NCBI RefSeq assembly: GCF_900111795.1
Contig: NZ_FOJQ01000005.1
Span: 1 to 64,000 of the forward strand
From: Anoxybacillus pushchinoensis
GTDB taxonomy: Bacteria > Bacillota > Bacilli > Bacillales > Anoxybacillaceae
Reading direction: 5' to 3'
DNA length: 64,000 nucleotides
Part shown: in pieces, positions 9,030 to 18,892 of the stretch
How positions within the stretch are numbered: position 1 is the stretch's first letter
Layout: each line of letters starts with the position of its first letter
The notes under the pieces: generated by a model
Seen by the model: only the letters and a program-made list of their open reading frames with translations
Told to the model about the DNA's origin: nothing
Databases searched by the model: none
Program-made: the position numbers and the translations under genes

Positions 9030-9908
9030 TTAATGATCGCGCGTTTCAATGAGGTCGCAAATGTAATGTAACAGCGACGCGTCGATTTCTGTTTGCTCAA
9101 GAAGTGTGCGCGCCTCCGTCATATGATCGCGTAGTTTACGCTTTGCTCCGTCAAGCGTCAACAGCGCTGGATAAGTCGATTTATCATTTTCGACATCGCT
9201 TCCTATTTTTTTCCCGATTTTTTGTTCTTCTCCTTCAATGTCTAATATGTCATCGCGAATTTGAAACGCCAATCCGAGATAATCGGCAAAGGCCGTTAAC
9301 AACGTTAATTGTTGTTCCGTTGCCCCACCTAGTATTGCACCTGCTCGAATGCTGTATTGCAACAGCTTTCCTGTCTTATGACGATGAATATATTCCAATT
9401 GTTGCAAGCTAATCGTTTTCCCTTCCCCTTCTAAATCAGCGACTTGCCCACCAACCATTCCTTCAGGTCCAGCCGCTTTCGCCAACTCCGAAATGAGTCG
9501 AACTTTGACATCGGGCGAAGTGTTTTTATCATCTGCTATCACTTGAAAAGCATACGTGAGCAACGCATCGCCTGCTAAAATCGCATTCGCTTCCCCGAAC
9601 ACTTTATGATTCGTCGGTTTGCCGCGCCGTAAATCGTCGTTATCCATGCTCGGCAAATCATCATGAATGAGCGAGTACGTATGAATCATTTCGAGCGCAC
9701 AGGCAACGGAAATGCCGATGTCCATAGGTTTACGAAATGCGTGTAACGTGGCAAGCAACAAAAGGGGACGAATGCGCTTTCCCCCTGCTTGCAATGAATA
9801 CAACATCGCTTCTTTTATTGTTTCAGGTGCTTGCAACGGCTCAATATATGCCGTGAGCTGTTGTTCAATTTGCGTTTTATATTGTCGCAATAGCGATTGT
9901 ATTTTCAA
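9030..9908 (-). CDS. ispA: Farnesyl diphosphate synthase
   Basis: A 292-residue all-helical trans-prenyltransferase. The first aspartate-rich motif is HDDLPSMDNDD and the second is QIRDDILD, both metal and diphosphate binding. It condenses IPP with DMAPP/GPP to make FPP for undecaprenyl phosphate, quinones and haem A. Length is standard. It begins 3 bp after xseB, in a translationally coupled group with the exonuclease VII genes, as in most Bacillaceae. Confidence 0.95.
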   Translation of the reverse strand: MKIQSLLRQYKTQIEQQLTAYIEPLQAPETIKEAMLYSLQAGGKRIRPLLLLATLHAFRKPMDIGISVACALEMIHTYSLIHDDLPSMDNDDLRRGKPTNHKVFGEANAILAGDALLTYAFQVIADDKNTSPDVKVRLISELAKAAGPEGMVGGQVADLEGEGKTISLQQLEYIHRHKTGKLLQYSIRAGAILGGATEQQLTLLTAFADYLGLAFQIRDDILDIEGEEQKIGKKIGSDVENDKSTYPALLTLDGAKRKLRDHMTEARTLLEQTEIDASLLHYICDLIETRDH

Positions 9909-9911
9909 CTT

Positions 9912-10124
9912 TTACTCCTCCTGCACCATAAACGGTTCAAGTTGCCCATCTTCTTTCAAAATGAATTCCATTTGCTTTTCCACTTGCTGTAGTTTATCGT
10001 GACAAAACTTCGATAATTTCATACCTTCTTGAAAGAAGTGGATCGCTTCTTCCAACGGAACGTCCCCTTCTTCGAGCTTTTGTACAATTTCTTCGAGCTT
10101 GTTCATCGCTTCTTCAAACGTCAT
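9912..10124 (-). CDS. xseB: Exonuclease VII small subunit
   Basis: A 70-residue helical protein with the family pattern [12 protein letters not shown] followed by [15 protein letters not shown]. Several XseB copies bind one XseA to form exonuclease VII, which degrades single-stranded DNA. Its start overlaps the xseA stop by 4 bp (ATGA type), so the two subunits are translationally coupled. Confidence 0.95.
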   Translation of the reverse strand: MTFEEAMNKLEEIVQKLEEGDVPLEEAIHFFQEGMKLSKFCHDKLQQVEKQMEFILKEDGQLEPFMVQEE

Positions 10125-11470
10125 ATATTCCCCTCCTCAATATTCGAAACAACGCAATGTGCCCGTCCGTCTTGAAAACGAATGTGAATACGGTCCCCTT
10201 CTTTCAATTGTTGTACCGTCTTAATGAGCGTTTGTTGCTCATCGTAAGCTAAACTATATCCGCGTTCCATAATTTTTAGCGGACTGAGCGCGTCAAGTTT
10301 CGCTAGTTTTGTAGTGAGCAACCATGCTTTTTGTTTCATCACATCGTTCATGTTACGAACAATGGTATGCTCTAGCGTACGCAAGCGATCCGCGGCTTTT
10401 TCGATTCTTGACTGCGGATGATGGGCAAACAACGTCAACTGTACTTGTTGAAGTTGATTCCCTTTTTGCTTTAACATATCGTTCATTTGTCGACGCAGGC
10501 GGTCGACGAGCGTATCGAGCTGTTGCTCTTTTTGTTCATAAAGTCGTTTCGGATAGCGAAACGCATACGATGAACGCAACGATTGAAGCCGTTTTTGTTC
10601 CGCATTTAACCGTTCTTTCGTCGCTCGAATAAGGCGAGCTTGCTGTTCGGACACACGCGAGAGCAAATCAGCTATATGTGGAACAGCAAGCTCAGCTGCT
10701 CCGGTTGGCGTCGGTGCACGCAAATCAGCAACAAAATCAGCGATCGTATAATCCGTCTCATGTCCAACAGCAGAAATAATCGGAATACGAGAAGCAAAAA
10801 TTGCCCGCGCCACGATTTCTTCATTGAACGCCCAGAGTTCCTCAATCGATCCCCCACCACGTCCGACGATAAGCACATCAATGTTCCCCATTTCATTCGC
10901 TTTTTGAATCGATTGAACAATTGATATCGGAGCTTGTTCACCTTGAACGAGCGTTGGGAATAAAATAACTTTCGCTAACGGATAACGCCGTCGAATCGTC
11001 GTTAAAATATCGCGGATGGCTGCTCCCGTCGGCGATGTAACAACGCCAATATGTTGTGGGAATTTCGGGATCGGCTTTTTATGCGCCTCGGCAAATAATC
11101 CTTCTTGTTCCAATTTCTTTTTTAGCTGCTCATACGCTAAGTAAAGCGCACCAATGCCATCCGGCTGCATTTCTTTTACGTATACTTGATACGCGCCGCC
11201 CGGTTCGTATACAGAAATTTCGCCGCGCACAAGTACAGTCATCCCATTCTCCGGTTTAAACGTTAATTGACGATTATACCCGGCAAACATGACAGCTTGA
11301 ATGCGCGCTTGTTCGTCTTTTAAAGTAAAGTACATGTGCCCACGCGAGTGGTATGTAAAGTTCGAGATTTCCCCTTTAATCCATAAATCTTGTAAATGTG
11401 GGTCGACTTCAAATTTTCGCTTAATATATTTCGTTAACGCCGCAACCGTTACATACTTCATTTGTGCCAC
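10121..11470 (-). CDS. xseA: Exonuclease VII large subunit
   Basis: A 449-residue catalytic subunit. An N-terminal OB fold (about 5-100) is followed by the exonuclease domain with [24 protein letters not shown] and then a long coiled-coil (about 260-390) that binds XseB. The length is typical. It lies 14 bp after folD and overlaps xseB. Confidence 0.96.
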   Translation of the reverse strand: MAQMKYVTVAALTKYIKRKFEVDPHLQDLWIKGEISNFTYHSRGHMYFTLKDEQARIQAVMFAGYNRQLTFKPENGMTVLVRGEISVYEPGGAYQVYVKEMQPDGIGALYLAYEQLKKKLEQEGLFAEAHKKPIPKFPQHIGVVTSPTGAAIRDILTTIRRRYPLAKVILFPTLVQGEQAPISIVQSIQKANEMGNIDVLIVGRGGGSIEELWAFNEEIVARAIFASRIPIISAVGHETDYTIADFVADLRAPTPTGAAELAVPHIADLLSRVSEQQARLIRATKERLNAEQKRLQSLRSSYAFRYPKRLYEQKEQQLDTLVDRLRRQMNDMLKQKGNQLQQVQLTLFAHHPQSRIEKAADRLRTLEHTIVRNMNDVMKQKAWLLTTKLAKLDALSPLKIMERGYSLAYDEQQTLIKTVQQLKEGDRIHIRFQDGRAHCVVSNIEEGNI

Positions 11471-11484
11471 AGAAAAAACCTCGC

Positions 11485-12336
11485 TTATTGGTGTTGTTCA
11501 CGAGCTGCTTGAATCGTGTTGTTTAACAGCATCGTAATGGTCATCGGCCCAACTCCTTTTGGCACAGGAGTAATATAGCTAGCTACTTCTTTTACATCAT
11601 CAAAATCGACATCTCCGCATAACTTTCCATTTTCTAATCGATTAACACCAACGTCGATGACAATTGCTCCTTCTTTCACATGTTGAGACGTAATGAGCTT
11701 CGGCTTTCCGACAGCAACGATTAAAATATCGGCTTGGCTCGTAATCGCTGCTAAATCGTTTGTGCGTGAATGGCAATATGTCACTGTCGCATGTTCGCGC
11801 AAAAACAGTTGTCCGACCGGTTTACCGACAATATTGCTTCGTCCGACAACAACAACATGTTTTCCTGCAATGTCAACTTGCAAAGATTGAACCATATATA
11901 AAATACCATACGGTGTGCAAGGTAAAAACGTCCGTTGTCCCGTCATCATTCGTCCAATGTTTAACGGATGAAAACCGTCAACATCTTTCTCAGGCGCAAT
12001 CGTCTCAATGACGTGCAATTCATCAATTTGTTTTGGTAGCGGCAATTGTACTAAAATACCGTGTACCGAGCGATCTTCATTTAAACGAGCAATTTGCTCT
12101 AGCAAAAACGACTCACATATGTCAGCTGGAAACGTAAGTAAAATCGAGCGAATCCCAATTTCTTCACATGCTTTTTGTTTCGCTTTCACATACGATTGAG
12201 AAGCAGGATGATCTCCGACAAGAATGACGGATAATGTCGGCTCAATGCCTGCTTGTTTTAACTTTTCCACTTCTTTTGCTAATTGCGCTCGCTTTTCTTT
12301 CGCTAATTCAAAACCGCTAACGATCTGTGCTGCCAT
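11485..12336 (-). CDS. folD: Bifunctional methylene-THF dehydrogenase/cyclohydrolase
   Basis: A 283-residue FolD. The catalytic Lys lies in [15 protein letters not shown]. The family motif QLPLP is present, as is the NADP-binding [11 protein letters not shown], and [10 protein letters not shown] closes the protein. It interconverts 5,10-methylene- and 10-formyl-tetrahydrofolate. It fits functionally with the glycine cleavage genes and 5-FCL elsewhere in the window. It lies 23 bp downstream of nusB, probably in one operon. Confidence 0.97.
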   Translation of the reverse strand: MAAQIVSGFELAKEKRAQLAKEVEKLKQAGIEPTLSVILVGDHPASQSYVKAKQKACEEIGIRSILLTFPADICESFLLEQIARLNEDRSVHGILVQLPLPKQIDELHVIETIAPEKDVDGFHPLNIGRMMTGQRTFLPCTPYGILYMVQSLQVDIAGKHVVVVGRSNIVGKPVGQLFLREHATVTYCHSRTNDLAAITSQADILIVAVGKPKLITSQHVKEGAIVIDVGVNRLENGKLCGDVDFDDVKEVASYITPVPKGVGPMTITMLLNNTIQAAREQHQ

Positions 12337-12359
12337 AAACCCTTCTCCCCCTTATTTGT

Positions 12360-12746
12360 TTAAGACAATGCTTCTTTTATTTTTGCAAGTACGCCGTTAA
12401 TAAAGCGACTTGATTTTTCATCACCAAACACTTTTGCTAATTCAATAGCTTCATCCATACTTACACTTAACGGGATGTCATCCATATATTTCATTTCGAA
12501 TACAGCCATTCGTAAAATGGAACGATCAACGTTTGCAACGCGTTCTAACGTCCATTTTTCTAAATGTTGACGCAATAAGTCATCAATTTCTTTTTGATGT
12601 TCAACGACACCTAGAACGAGCATTTCCATAAATGGATCCGTTTCTGCTTCAACGACGTTTGCAATTGCTGCATGTGGATCAATGCCTCCAACGTCAATTT
12701 GAAACAATGCTTGCAACGCTTTTTCTCTTGCTGTATGCCGTTTCAT
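12360..12746 (-). CDS. nusB: Transcription antitermination factor NusB
   Basis: A 128-residue helical RNA-binding protein beginning [16 protein letters not shown], with the conserved C-terminal FINGVLAKI. Together with NusE (S10) it binds boxA RNA and supports rRNA antitermination. A TTG two codons upstream is also in frame, but the AAAGGG ribosome site is spaced 8 nt from the ATG at 12746, which also gives the normal N-terminus. Confidence 0.96.
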   Translation of the reverse strand: MKRHTAREKALQALFQIDVGGIDPHAAIANVVEAETDPFMEMLVLGVVEHQKEIDDLLRQHLEKWTLERVANVDRSILRMAVFEMKYMDDIPLSVSMDEAIELAKVFGDEKSSRFINGVLAKIKEALS

Positions 12747-12831
12747 GACCAAAACCCTTTCTAATTATATTGTCGAAAATCATATCATGATCATACCATA
12801 TTTCGATAAAAGAAAACACTCATACAACGAG

Positions 12832-12863
12832 AAAGGGCGATCTCCTAAACGAGATTGCCCTTT
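12832..12863. terminator. Hairpin between yqhY and nusB
   Basis: A 13-bp stem (AAAGGGCGATCTC, 12832-12844, with GAGATTGCCCTTT, 12851-12863) lies just past the yqhY stop. The better T-run is on the plus side, so on the minus strand it may act as a partial terminator or processing site. Confidence 0.6.
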
Positions 12864-12867
12864 TTCT

Positions 12868-13263
12868 TTACTCGACTTCCGCCTCCACTTTTGGTGTTTC
12901 AAACTGAACACCGACGACATGAACGTTCACTTCAGCTGTCTCTAATCCTGTCATCGTCAGCAATGCTTGCCGAACGTTTTCTTGAATTTTTTGTGAGACA
13001 GTTGGGATCGATACTCCAAAATTCATCACACAATAAATATCGATGATGATGCCACGATCTGTTAAGTCGACCTTTACACCTTTTCCGTGATTTTTTTTAC
13101 CTAATTTTTCAACGACACCTGCCGCAAAGTTGCCGCGCATTTGTGCAACCCCTTCAATTTCAGAAGCTGCAATACCAGCGATGACTTCAATCACCTCCGG
13201 CGCAATCTCTACTCTACCTAAGCTGTTATGTCCATTTTCCATTTCTAATACATGCTCAGACAT
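12868..13263 (-). CDS. yqhY: Asp23/Gls24-family protein YqhY
   Basis: A 131-residue Asp23 (DUF322) protein with the family core VIEVIAGIAASEIEGV and a C-terminal VNVHVVGVQFE. Asp23 proteins are cell-envelope-associated and not enzymes. YqhY is genetically tied to accBC, and its loss in B. subtilis is reported to select acc mutations, implying a role in controlling acetyl-CoA carboxylase. Here it directly follows accC by 22 bp, as expected for that link. Confidence 0.9.
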   Translation of the reverse strand: MSEHVLEMENGHNSLGRVEIAPEVIEVIAGIAASEIEGVAQMRGNFAAGVVEKLGKKNHGKGVKVDLTDRGIIIDIYCVMNFGVSIPTVSQKIQENVRQALLTMTGLETAEVNVHVVGVQFETPKVEAEVE

Positions 13264-13285
13264 AACGAATCCCCTCCTTTATCGT

Positions 13286-14638
13286 TTAAGAGCTCATTAC
13301 ATCGTATGTTTCTAAAAACTTTGTATTAAAGTTTCCTTCAACAAATTTTTCATGTTCAAGCAATTTTAAATGAAACGGAATCGTCGTATGAACTCCCTCG
13401 ATGACAAATTCACTTAAGGCACGCTTCATCCGAGCGATCGCTTCCTCGCGCGTCGGCGCATGAACGATAAGCTTTGCGATCATCGAATCGTAATATGGCG
13501 GAATCGTATAGCCTGGATAAGCCGCAGAATCGACACGCACACCAAACCCACCCGGCGGCAAATACATCTGTATTTTTCCTGCTGATGGCATAAAGTTTTT
13601 CGAAGGGTTTTCGGCATTAATGCGACATTCAATCGACCAACCGTTGAAAGTAACGTCTTCTTGCTTCAACGATAGTTTTTCGCCTGATGCGACGCGAATT
13701 TGCTCTTTAATTAAATCAACGCCTGTCACCATTTCTGTTACAGGATGCTCAACTTGAATGCGCGTGTTCATCTCCATAAAATAAAACTGTCGGTTGCGAT
13801 AATCGTAAATAAATTCCACCGTCCCTGCCCCTGTGTACTGAACAGCTTGTGCTGCTTTCACCGCTGCTTCTCCCATTTGCTGACGCATCTGTTCATCGAG
13901 CACAGGAGATGGAGTTTCTTCTAACAGCTTTTGTAAACGGCGTTGAATCGTACAATCGCGCTCGCCGAGATGAATGACGTTTCCGTATGTGTCTGCGAGC
14001 ACTTGAATTTCCACATGTCGAAAATCTTCAATATACTTTTCGATATATACGCCTGGATTTCCGAACGCAGTTGCTGCTTCTTGTTGCGTGATCGTAATTC
14101 CTTTTATAAGCTCTTGTTCATTTCGAGCGACACGAATACCTTTTCCGCCACCACCTGCTGTTGCCTTAATAATAACAGGATACCCGATTTCATTCGCTAG
14201 TGCAATCGCTTCATCGACGCTTTCGATAATTCCTTGTGATCCAGGAACGATCGGTACCCCAGCTTGCCTCATCGTTTCGCGTGCAACATCCTTTGTCCCC
14301 ATTTTTGTAATCGCTTCCGGACTCGGTCCGACAAATGTGATGTTACATTCTCTACATAGCTCAGCAAAATCAGCATTTTCAGCTAAAAATCCATATCCTG
14401 GATGAATCGCGTCGCATTGAGTTAACGTCGCTACGCTCATGATGTTTGTGAAGTTTAAGTAGCTATCTTTAGACGTTTTCGGACCGATACAATATGCTTC
14501 GTCCGCCAATTGTACATGAAGCGCCTCACGATCGGCTTCCGAAAATACGGCGACCGTCTCGATGCCAAGCTCTTTGCACGCCCGAATGATCCGAACTGCA
14601 ATTTCTCCACGGTTGGCAATTAACAATTTTTTTATCAT
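13286..14638 (-). CDS. accC: Biotin carboxylase subunit of acetyl-CoA carboxylase
   Basis: A 450-residue ATP-grasp enzyme. The N-terminal domain begins with [17 protein letters not shown]. The ATP-binding glycine loop is [14 protein letters not shown], and the catalytic and biotin-site region includes [18 protein letters not shown]. It carboxylates biotin on AccB with bicarbonate and ATP, the first step of malonyl-CoA synthesis. It follows accB by 13 bp. Confidence 0.97.
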   Translation of the reverse strand: MIKKLLIANRGEIAVRIIRACKELGIETVAVFSEADREALHVQLADEAYCIGPKTSKDSYLNFTNIMSVATLTQCDAIHPGYGFLAENADFAELCRECNITFVGPSPEAITKMGTKDVARETMRQAGVPIVPGSQGIIESVDEAIALANEIGYPVIIKATAGGGGKGIRVARNEQELIKGITITQQEAATAFGNPGVYIEKYIEDFRHVEIQVLADTYGNVIHLGERDCTIQRRLQKLLEETPSPVLDEQMRQQMGEAAVKAAQAVQYTGAGTVEFIYDYRNRQFYFMEMNTRIQVEHPVTEMVTGVDLIKEQIRVASGEKLSLKQEDVTFNGWSIECRINAENPSKNFMPSAGKIQMYLPPGGFGVRVDSAAYPGYTIPPYYDSMIAKLIVHAPTREEAIARMKRALSEFVIEGVHTTIPFHLKLLEHEKFVEGNFNTKFLETYDVMSS

Positions 14639-14651
14639 GACTATCGCTCCT

Positions 14652-15143
14652 TTATTCAGGCTTCACAAGGAATAAAGGTTGTCCATACTCGACGAGCTGG
14701 CCGTTTTTCACAAGCACTTCTACAATTTCCCCGTCCACTTCCGCTTCAATTTCGTTAAATAATTTCATCGCCTCAACGATACATACAATCGTACCTTTCT
14801 TCACTTTGTCGCCGACTTTCACGTACGGTGCTGCATCTGGTGATGGCGCCGCATAAAACGTACCGACCATCGGCGACGTAATAGTATGTAAATTTTCTGT
14901 CGAAACAGCCGGCTTTTCTTGCTTCACTTCCTCTTTCACTTCTACTTTTTCGACAACTGGTGTTGGTTGTTGAACAACAGCTGCCGGCGGCACGTCTACT
15001 TTCGGTGGAGCAACGACGACTTGTTCAGCTGCTCCAGCTTTTTTCATTTTAATTTTGGAGCCATCGTGCTCGTATACAAACTCCACAATGTTTGACTCGT
15101 TTACTAATCGGATTAATTCGCGAATTTCTTGAATTTTCAACAT
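14652..15143 (-). CDS. accB: Biotin carboxyl carrier protein
   Basis: A 163-residue carrier. An N-terminal helical part and a Pro/Ala/Val-Glu-Lys-rich linker (about 40-80) precede the biotinyl domain. The biotinylated Lys is in [10 protein letters not shown] near residue 128. It accepts carboxyl groups from AccC. It is the first gene of the accB-accC-yqhY group. Confidence 0.97.
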   Translation of the reverse strand: MLKIQEIRELIRLVNESNIVEFVYEHDGSKIKMKKAGAAEQVVVAPPKVDVPPAAVVQQPTPVVEKVEVKEEVKQEKPAVSTENLHTITSPMVGTFYAAPSPDAAPYVKVGDKVKKGTIVCIVEAMKLFNEIEAEVDGEIVEVLVKNGQLVEYGQPLFLVKPE

Positions 15144-15308
15144 CGACTTACACCCCTCGCCCCATCATTTGTAGAAAAGATTATACAATACCATGATACG
15201 ACACACCTTTTCCATTATTCAATAAAATGATAAGAAAATGTTAGAAAATTTATATCTAGTCATAAAAACAATTATTATTATATAGTATTATAAAATCGGT
15301 TTTCAACC
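15144..15308 (-). promoter_or_regulatory. AT-rich region upstream of accB (promoter region)
   Basis: A TATAAT hexamer on the minus strand at 15185-15180 and a further TTGAAT...TATCAT pair upstream could serve as promoters for accBC, but neither has a full consensus -35/-10 pair. No FapR-type palindrome was recognised. Confidence 0.3.
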
Positions 15309-15338
15309 GAAAAAAAAATAACCGGGTATCCGGTTATT
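15309..15338 (-). terminator. Terminator of the spoIIIA operon
   Basis: AATAACCGG (15317-15325) pairs with CCGGTTATT (15330-15338). On the minus strand it is followed by a run of nine T. It overlaps the spoIIIAH stop and closes the operon. Confidence 0.85.
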
Positions 15339-15927
15339 TTTGGAATCGCACAGCTACGTCTTGTACGCGGCCGAGTTCGCTTTGAACGAGCTGAATGATT
15401 TCATTCGCTGCCTTTTTCGAATGTTCTTTTGCTTTTACAGTAATATGCACTTGGTTTTCATGGACGCGAACGAGTGCGTCATCGTATCCTTTTGATTTAA
15501 TTAACGTTTCGAGCACAGCTTCTTTTTCTGCAACATTCGATAGCTGTTGCAACTGATCAATTGCTTTACTTTTTTCCTCAGCGGAGACGTTATTGGAAGC
15601 GACAATAGCATTCAAATCTTGGCGCAATTTGCTTCGCTCATCTTCAATTTCTAGACGAAGGGCTGTAAATAAATCGTCGCTTGCTATGTTGCTTTGCTCA
15701 ACGGTAATTTCTGCTTCGGTTGCTGTTTCTCCCTTCATCGCTTCATCCGTCGGCTTTAAATCTGTTTCTCCTTTCATCGCTTCATCCGTCGGCTTTAAAT
15801 CTGTTTCTTCTGATTTTTGTTCAAACGCTACTTGCTCTGTAAGCTGTGGACTCGTGACATAGTACACCGATAGCACGACAACTAAACTAAACATCGTTAA
15901 TAACCAAACGGTTTGCTTTTTCAACAT
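15334..15927 (-). CDS. spoIIIAH: SpoIIIAH, mother-cell ring protein of the feeding channel
   Basis: A 197-residue protein with one N-terminal membrane segment (about 7-26) and an extracytoplasmic part ending in a YscJ/FliF-type ring-building motif (about 110-195). It forms the ring that docks with forespore SpoIIQ across the intermembrane space. A 13-residue unit (ETDLKPTDEAMKG) occurs twice in tandem at about 44-69, encoded by a 39-bp duplication (15734-15811). It lies in the linker between anchor and ring domain. Last gene of the spoIIIA operon. Confidence 0.95.
   Translation of the reverse strand: MLKKQTVWLLTMFSLVVVLSVYYVTSPQLTEQVAFEQKSEETDLKPTDEAMKGETDLKPTDEAMKGETATEAEITVEQSNIASDDLFTALRLEIEDERSKLRQDLNAIVASNNVSAEEKSKAIDQLQQLSNVAEKEAVLETLIKSKGYDDALVRVHENQVHITVKAKEHSKKAANEIIQLVQSELGRVQDVAVRFQK
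15734..15811. repeat. 39-bp tandem duplication inside spoIIIAH
   Basis: Two adjacent 39-bp copies (15734-15772 and 15773-15811) are nearly identical and in frame, adding 13 residues to the linker of SpoIIIAH. The near identity at DNA level suggests a recent duplication. Confidence 0.9.
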
Positions 15928-15939
15928 ATGTGTTCCCCC

Positions 15940-16506
15940 TTATTTTTTTGGTAAAACAGCAACGCGATGGCTCGGAACGTTTAACGTTCTCGTCACCGCT
16001 TCTACAATCCATTTTTTCACTTGCACTTGATCGGCTCCTTTAGCAACGACAAGCACCCCACGAATTTCGGGTTTTTTCGTTTGTAAAATAAGCGGCTTTT
16101 CTTCGTCTCCTTTGCGCACAATGACGATTTTTTCATCTGTTGCCACATCTTCAATTTGACGCTTCCCGCCTTCTTTATCTTCTTCCATCGTTCGCTTTTT
16201 CTGAACGGTAGCATTTTTTTCAAGTACGTTTTGTTCTGTAGCATCGACATTCACGATTACTTTCACTTCGCCTACTCCAACAATGGCTTCAAGCGCTTCC
16301 TTTAATTGCTGTTCATACCGTTCTTCGTAATCTGCAATTTGTTTTAGTTTTTTCTCTTCATCGGTTTGACGAAATACTGTTTCAGCTCGTTCCTGCGGCA
16401 CTTCTTTTGACGATGGAAATTTGAACACGTTGCCAAATAGCATAAAGGACAAGCCAACTACTAAAGTAAGCGCGATGAGGCCGTTTTTTTCAATCCATTG
16501 TTTCAA
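15940..16506 (-). CDS. spoIIIAG: SpoIIIAG, mother-cell ring protein of the feeding channel
   Basis: A 188-residue protein with an N-terminal membrane anchor (about 9-27), a charged helical stretch (residues about 40-75) and a ring-building domain. A central charged insert (about 90-135) matches the beta-triangle region described for B. subtilis SpoIIIAG. It builds a large oligomeric ring in the channel. It lies 12 bp from spoIIIAH and 6 bp from spoIIIAF. Confidence 0.93.
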   Translation of the reverse strand: MKQWIEKNGLIALTLVVGLSFMLFGNVFKFPSSKEVPQERAETVFRQTDEEKKLKQIADYEERYEQQLKEALEAIVGVGEVKVIVNVDATEQNVLEKNATVQKKRTMEEDKEGGKRQIEDVATDEKIVIVRKGDEEKPLILQTKKPEIRGVLVVAKGADQVQVKKWIVEAVTRTLNVPSHRVAVLPKK

Positions 16507-16512
16507 CCCTCC

Positions 16513-17082
16513 TTACTCCCTCCTCTCGAGATGAACTGTAATCATTTGCGGATCAACTTCCCACATGTTTGCTAAAAAGCGAGCGATGTCATCATGTCGA
16601 TCTGTTGGTGGCGTCGTCGATTGAATGCGAATCGGCTTTACGACAGAAGCTGCTTCCTCGGCTAACTCAACCGTAATTGACTCAATCGGAGGTGGATTTT
16701 GTTCCGACTCCCCGATCGTGAATGAAATGTCTGTAACGATTAAACCATATGTGCGCATCAACTCCTCAGCCGCTATGTTTTTCAGCTGGACAGCCATTTG
16801 TTCTAAAATATATGCACGTTGTGAGGCTTGTATTTCTTTTTTCTTTTTTTCTATGTCATTTTCAAACGTTTCGTTTGGTTGTTGCTGAATGGAAGCAAGC
16901 CACGTATCTACGTCTCCGTGAAATAACCGAAAAAGCGGGGAAAACAAGATGAAAATAAATAACAAACCGACGACCATTTTGACATACTTTTGGAATGAAC
17001 CGTTTGGCAAAATAAGTTCTATGACGACAGCAAGCAAAATAAATGTAATGATGTGCGAAATCCATTCAGTCAATAGTCCCAC
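16513..17082 (-). CDS. spoIIIAF: SpoIIIAF
   Basis: A 189-residue protein with two N-terminal membrane helices (about 8-28 and 34-52) followed by a soluble domain related to ring-building motifs. It is required for the SpoIIIA-SpoIIQ complex in the engulfing mother cell membrane. Identity is based on operon position, topology and the typical start MGLLTEWISHIITFI. Confidence 0.92.
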   Translation of the reverse strand: MGLLTEWISHIITFILLAVVIELILPNGSFQKYVKMVVGLLFIFILFSPLFRLFHGDVDTWLASIQQQPNETFENDIEKKKKEIQASQRAYILEQMAVQLKNIAAEELMRTYGLIVTDISFTIGESEQNPPPIESITVELAEEAASVVKPIRIQSTTPPTDRHDDIARFLANMWEVDPQMITVHLERRE

Positions 17083-17097
17083 AGTCTCATTCTCCTC

Positions 17098-18258
17098 TCA
17101 ACGAACCATCATCGTTAAATTTCCTGCCGCAATGATAACGGTCATACTTAAGAAAAACATAAGTGATACGATCATGAGCGCCACGAGCACATACATGATG
17201 CTTTTACTCATCACGCTCAAGCAGGAAATGACAATGCCTCCACCTAACGGTTGTAATATCGCTGCAGCTAGTTGATAAATAAGAGCGATGACTAAAATTT
17301 TGATCGCTGGAAACGCTGCGATAAGAAGCAGCAACACAACACCAAACAAACCGACTGTATTTTTTAACAAGATAGAAGCTGTTACGACTGTGTCTGCCGC
17401 ATCGGTAAACATTCGTCCGATAATAGGTATAAAGTTTCCTGTCACAAATTTTGCTGCCCGTATAGCAACCCCGTCGGCAATTGCTGTCGTAGTACCTTTA
17501 ACAGACAGAACGCCAAAAAAAATGGTAAGCATCATACCGAGTGAACCGATGCTAATGTTGCGCAACAAATCTGCCAATTTGGTCGCTTTATAATGTTCAC
17601 TTAATAAACTGACGATGCTTAAAATTGTCGCTAAAAACAAAAGTGGTAACGAAAAATGTTCAATTATCATTCCTGTCATATTCATAAAAAACAAGACGAT
17701 CGGATGAAAAAAAGCTACAGATACAATGCCACCTGACGACGCCATAAGCGCAAGTAAAATGGGCAAAAGAGCGATCATAAAACTTGTCATCGTTTGAATA
17801 GCTTCTTTTGCATATGTCACGGCAACATGAAAACTATTTAACGCGATAATCATAAGTACCATATAAACAACTGCATGTGCGACTTTGCTGACGGCATGAT
17901 GTGAAAAAGCGTTTTGTAGCGACTGTAAAAACAGGCTAAACACCGTTAATAAAATAAGCGTGCCAAGCAATTTTCCATTCGCCATAAGCTCGTACAATAA
18001 AAATTTGATAAACGCTCGCAACCATTCGCTTAGCGACAGCTCTTTCTCCCCATTTATAAACTGCCAAAAAGAACCTTTTTGACTTTCTGGCAACAATCCT
18101 CCATACTGTTGGACAATATGGTCCCAATATTGTTTAATCGACTCTACACCCGCTTGTTCCGCTTGTTGTTTCACTAGCTCATTCGTCGTTGGTGATGCTT
18201 GTACAATACAAGGCAAGAAAAAAAAGAGAAAGAAAAATAAAATTGGAGCGCGCCTCAT
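17098..18258 (-). CDS. spoIIIAE: SpoIIIAE, polytopic membrane protein
   Basis: A 386-residue protein with a signal-like N-terminus (residues 1-21) and about seven further hydrophobic helices. It is the largest membrane component of the SpoIIIA complex and is thought to form part of the export channel base. Operon position and length match the family. Confidence 0.94.
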   Translation of the reverse strand: MRRAPILFFFLFFFLPCIVQASPTTNELVKQQAEQAGVESIKQYWDHIVQQYGGLLPESQKGSFWQFINGEKELSLSEWLRAFIKFLLYELMANGKLLGTLILLTVFSLFLQSLQNAFSHHAVSKVAHAVVYMVLMIIALNSFHVAVTYAKEAIQTMTSFMIALLPILLALMASSGGIVSVAFFHPIVLFFMNMTGMIIEHFSLPLLFLATILSIVSLLSEHYKATKLADLLRNISIGSLGMMLTIFFGVLSVKGTTTAIADGVAIRAAKFVTGNFIPIIGRMFTDAADTVVTASILLKNTVGLFGVVLLLLIAAFPAIKILVIALIYQLAAAILQPLGGGIVISCLSVMSKSIMYVLVALMIVSLMFFLSMTVIIAAGNLTMMVR

Positions 18259-18262
18259 GTCA

Positions 18263-18658
18263 TCACCCCTTCATCGGAAGAAAACTTAAAATCGTTTCAA
18301 TGAGAGCAGTCAAAATCGGAATGGCCATCGCTAAAATTAAAATTTTTCCACCAAGTTCAATTTTCCCAGCAATCGCCCCTTGTCCGGCATCTTTTGAAAT
18401 TTGTGCGCCAAATTCAGCAATGTAAGCGATACCGATAATTTTTAAAATCGTCTCGACGTATACGGTTTGAACGCGCGCTTCGTTTGCTAACGTCTGAACC
18501 ATACGAAAAATATCTTGAATGCGATCAAGTAAAAATAAAAAAATAACAGTCCCGACAAATACGGTCAACAAAAGAGAAATGTTCGATTTATGTTCGTTTA
18601 AAATCGTTACTAAAAACGTCGCAATTAATCCAAGCCCGACAATTTGTAAAATATCAAT
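18263..18658 (-). CDS. spoIIIAD: SpoIIIAD, with an ATT start codon
   Basis: A 131-residue membrane protein. The coding frame continues upstream of the first in-frame TTG (18571) with IDILQIVGLGLIATFL, matching the known N-terminus of SpoIIIAD. The frame is closed by a TAG before the ribosome site, and no ATG, GTG or TTG lies between. An AGGAGGG site is spaced 7 nt from ATT at 18658, so ATT is the best start. Four hydrophobic segments are visible. It belongs to the SpoIIIA channel complex and is homologous in type to SpoIIIAC. Confidence 0.88.
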   Translation of the reverse strand: MDILQIVGLGLIATFLVTILNEHKSNISLLLTVFVGTVIFLFLLDRIQDIFRMVQTLANEARVQTVYVETILKIIGIAYIAEFGAQISKDAGQGAIAGKIELGGKILILAMAIPILTALIETILSFLPMKG

Positions 18659-18670
18659 GGGTATTCCCTC

Positions 18671-18877
18671 CTAACTTTGAAACAAAAAAACCGATTTAAT
18701 TTTTTGAAATAAATCTTGAACGATCGAAATGACTAAAAACAAAATGTAAATAAAACCTAATAATGTCACCCATTGAGCATATTCCTTTTTTCCGAATCCT
18801 TCTAAAATCGTATGCAACAGCGCAACGACTATGCCTACTCCAGCGATGCGGAAAATTAAATCGACGTCAACACCCAT
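18671..18877 (-). CDS. spoIIIAC: SpoIIIAC
   Basis: A 68-residue protein with two membrane helices and the conserved GFGKKEYA loop. Together with SpoIIIAD it forms the small membrane part of the channel, resembling secretion-system export components. Its stop lies 12 bp before the spoIIIAD start. Confidence 0.94.
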   Translation of the reverse strand: MGVDVDLIFRIAGVGIVVALLHTILEGFGKKEYAQWVTLLGFIYILFLVISIVQDLFQKIKSVFLFQS

Positions 18878-18892
18878 TTTGAATGTCCTCCT

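Noticed and set aside
18263-18571. A shorter SpoIIIAD starting at TTG 18571
   Set aside because: It would lack the conserved N-terminal membrane helix, and the good ribosome site lies 87 bp further upstream before an ATT codon.
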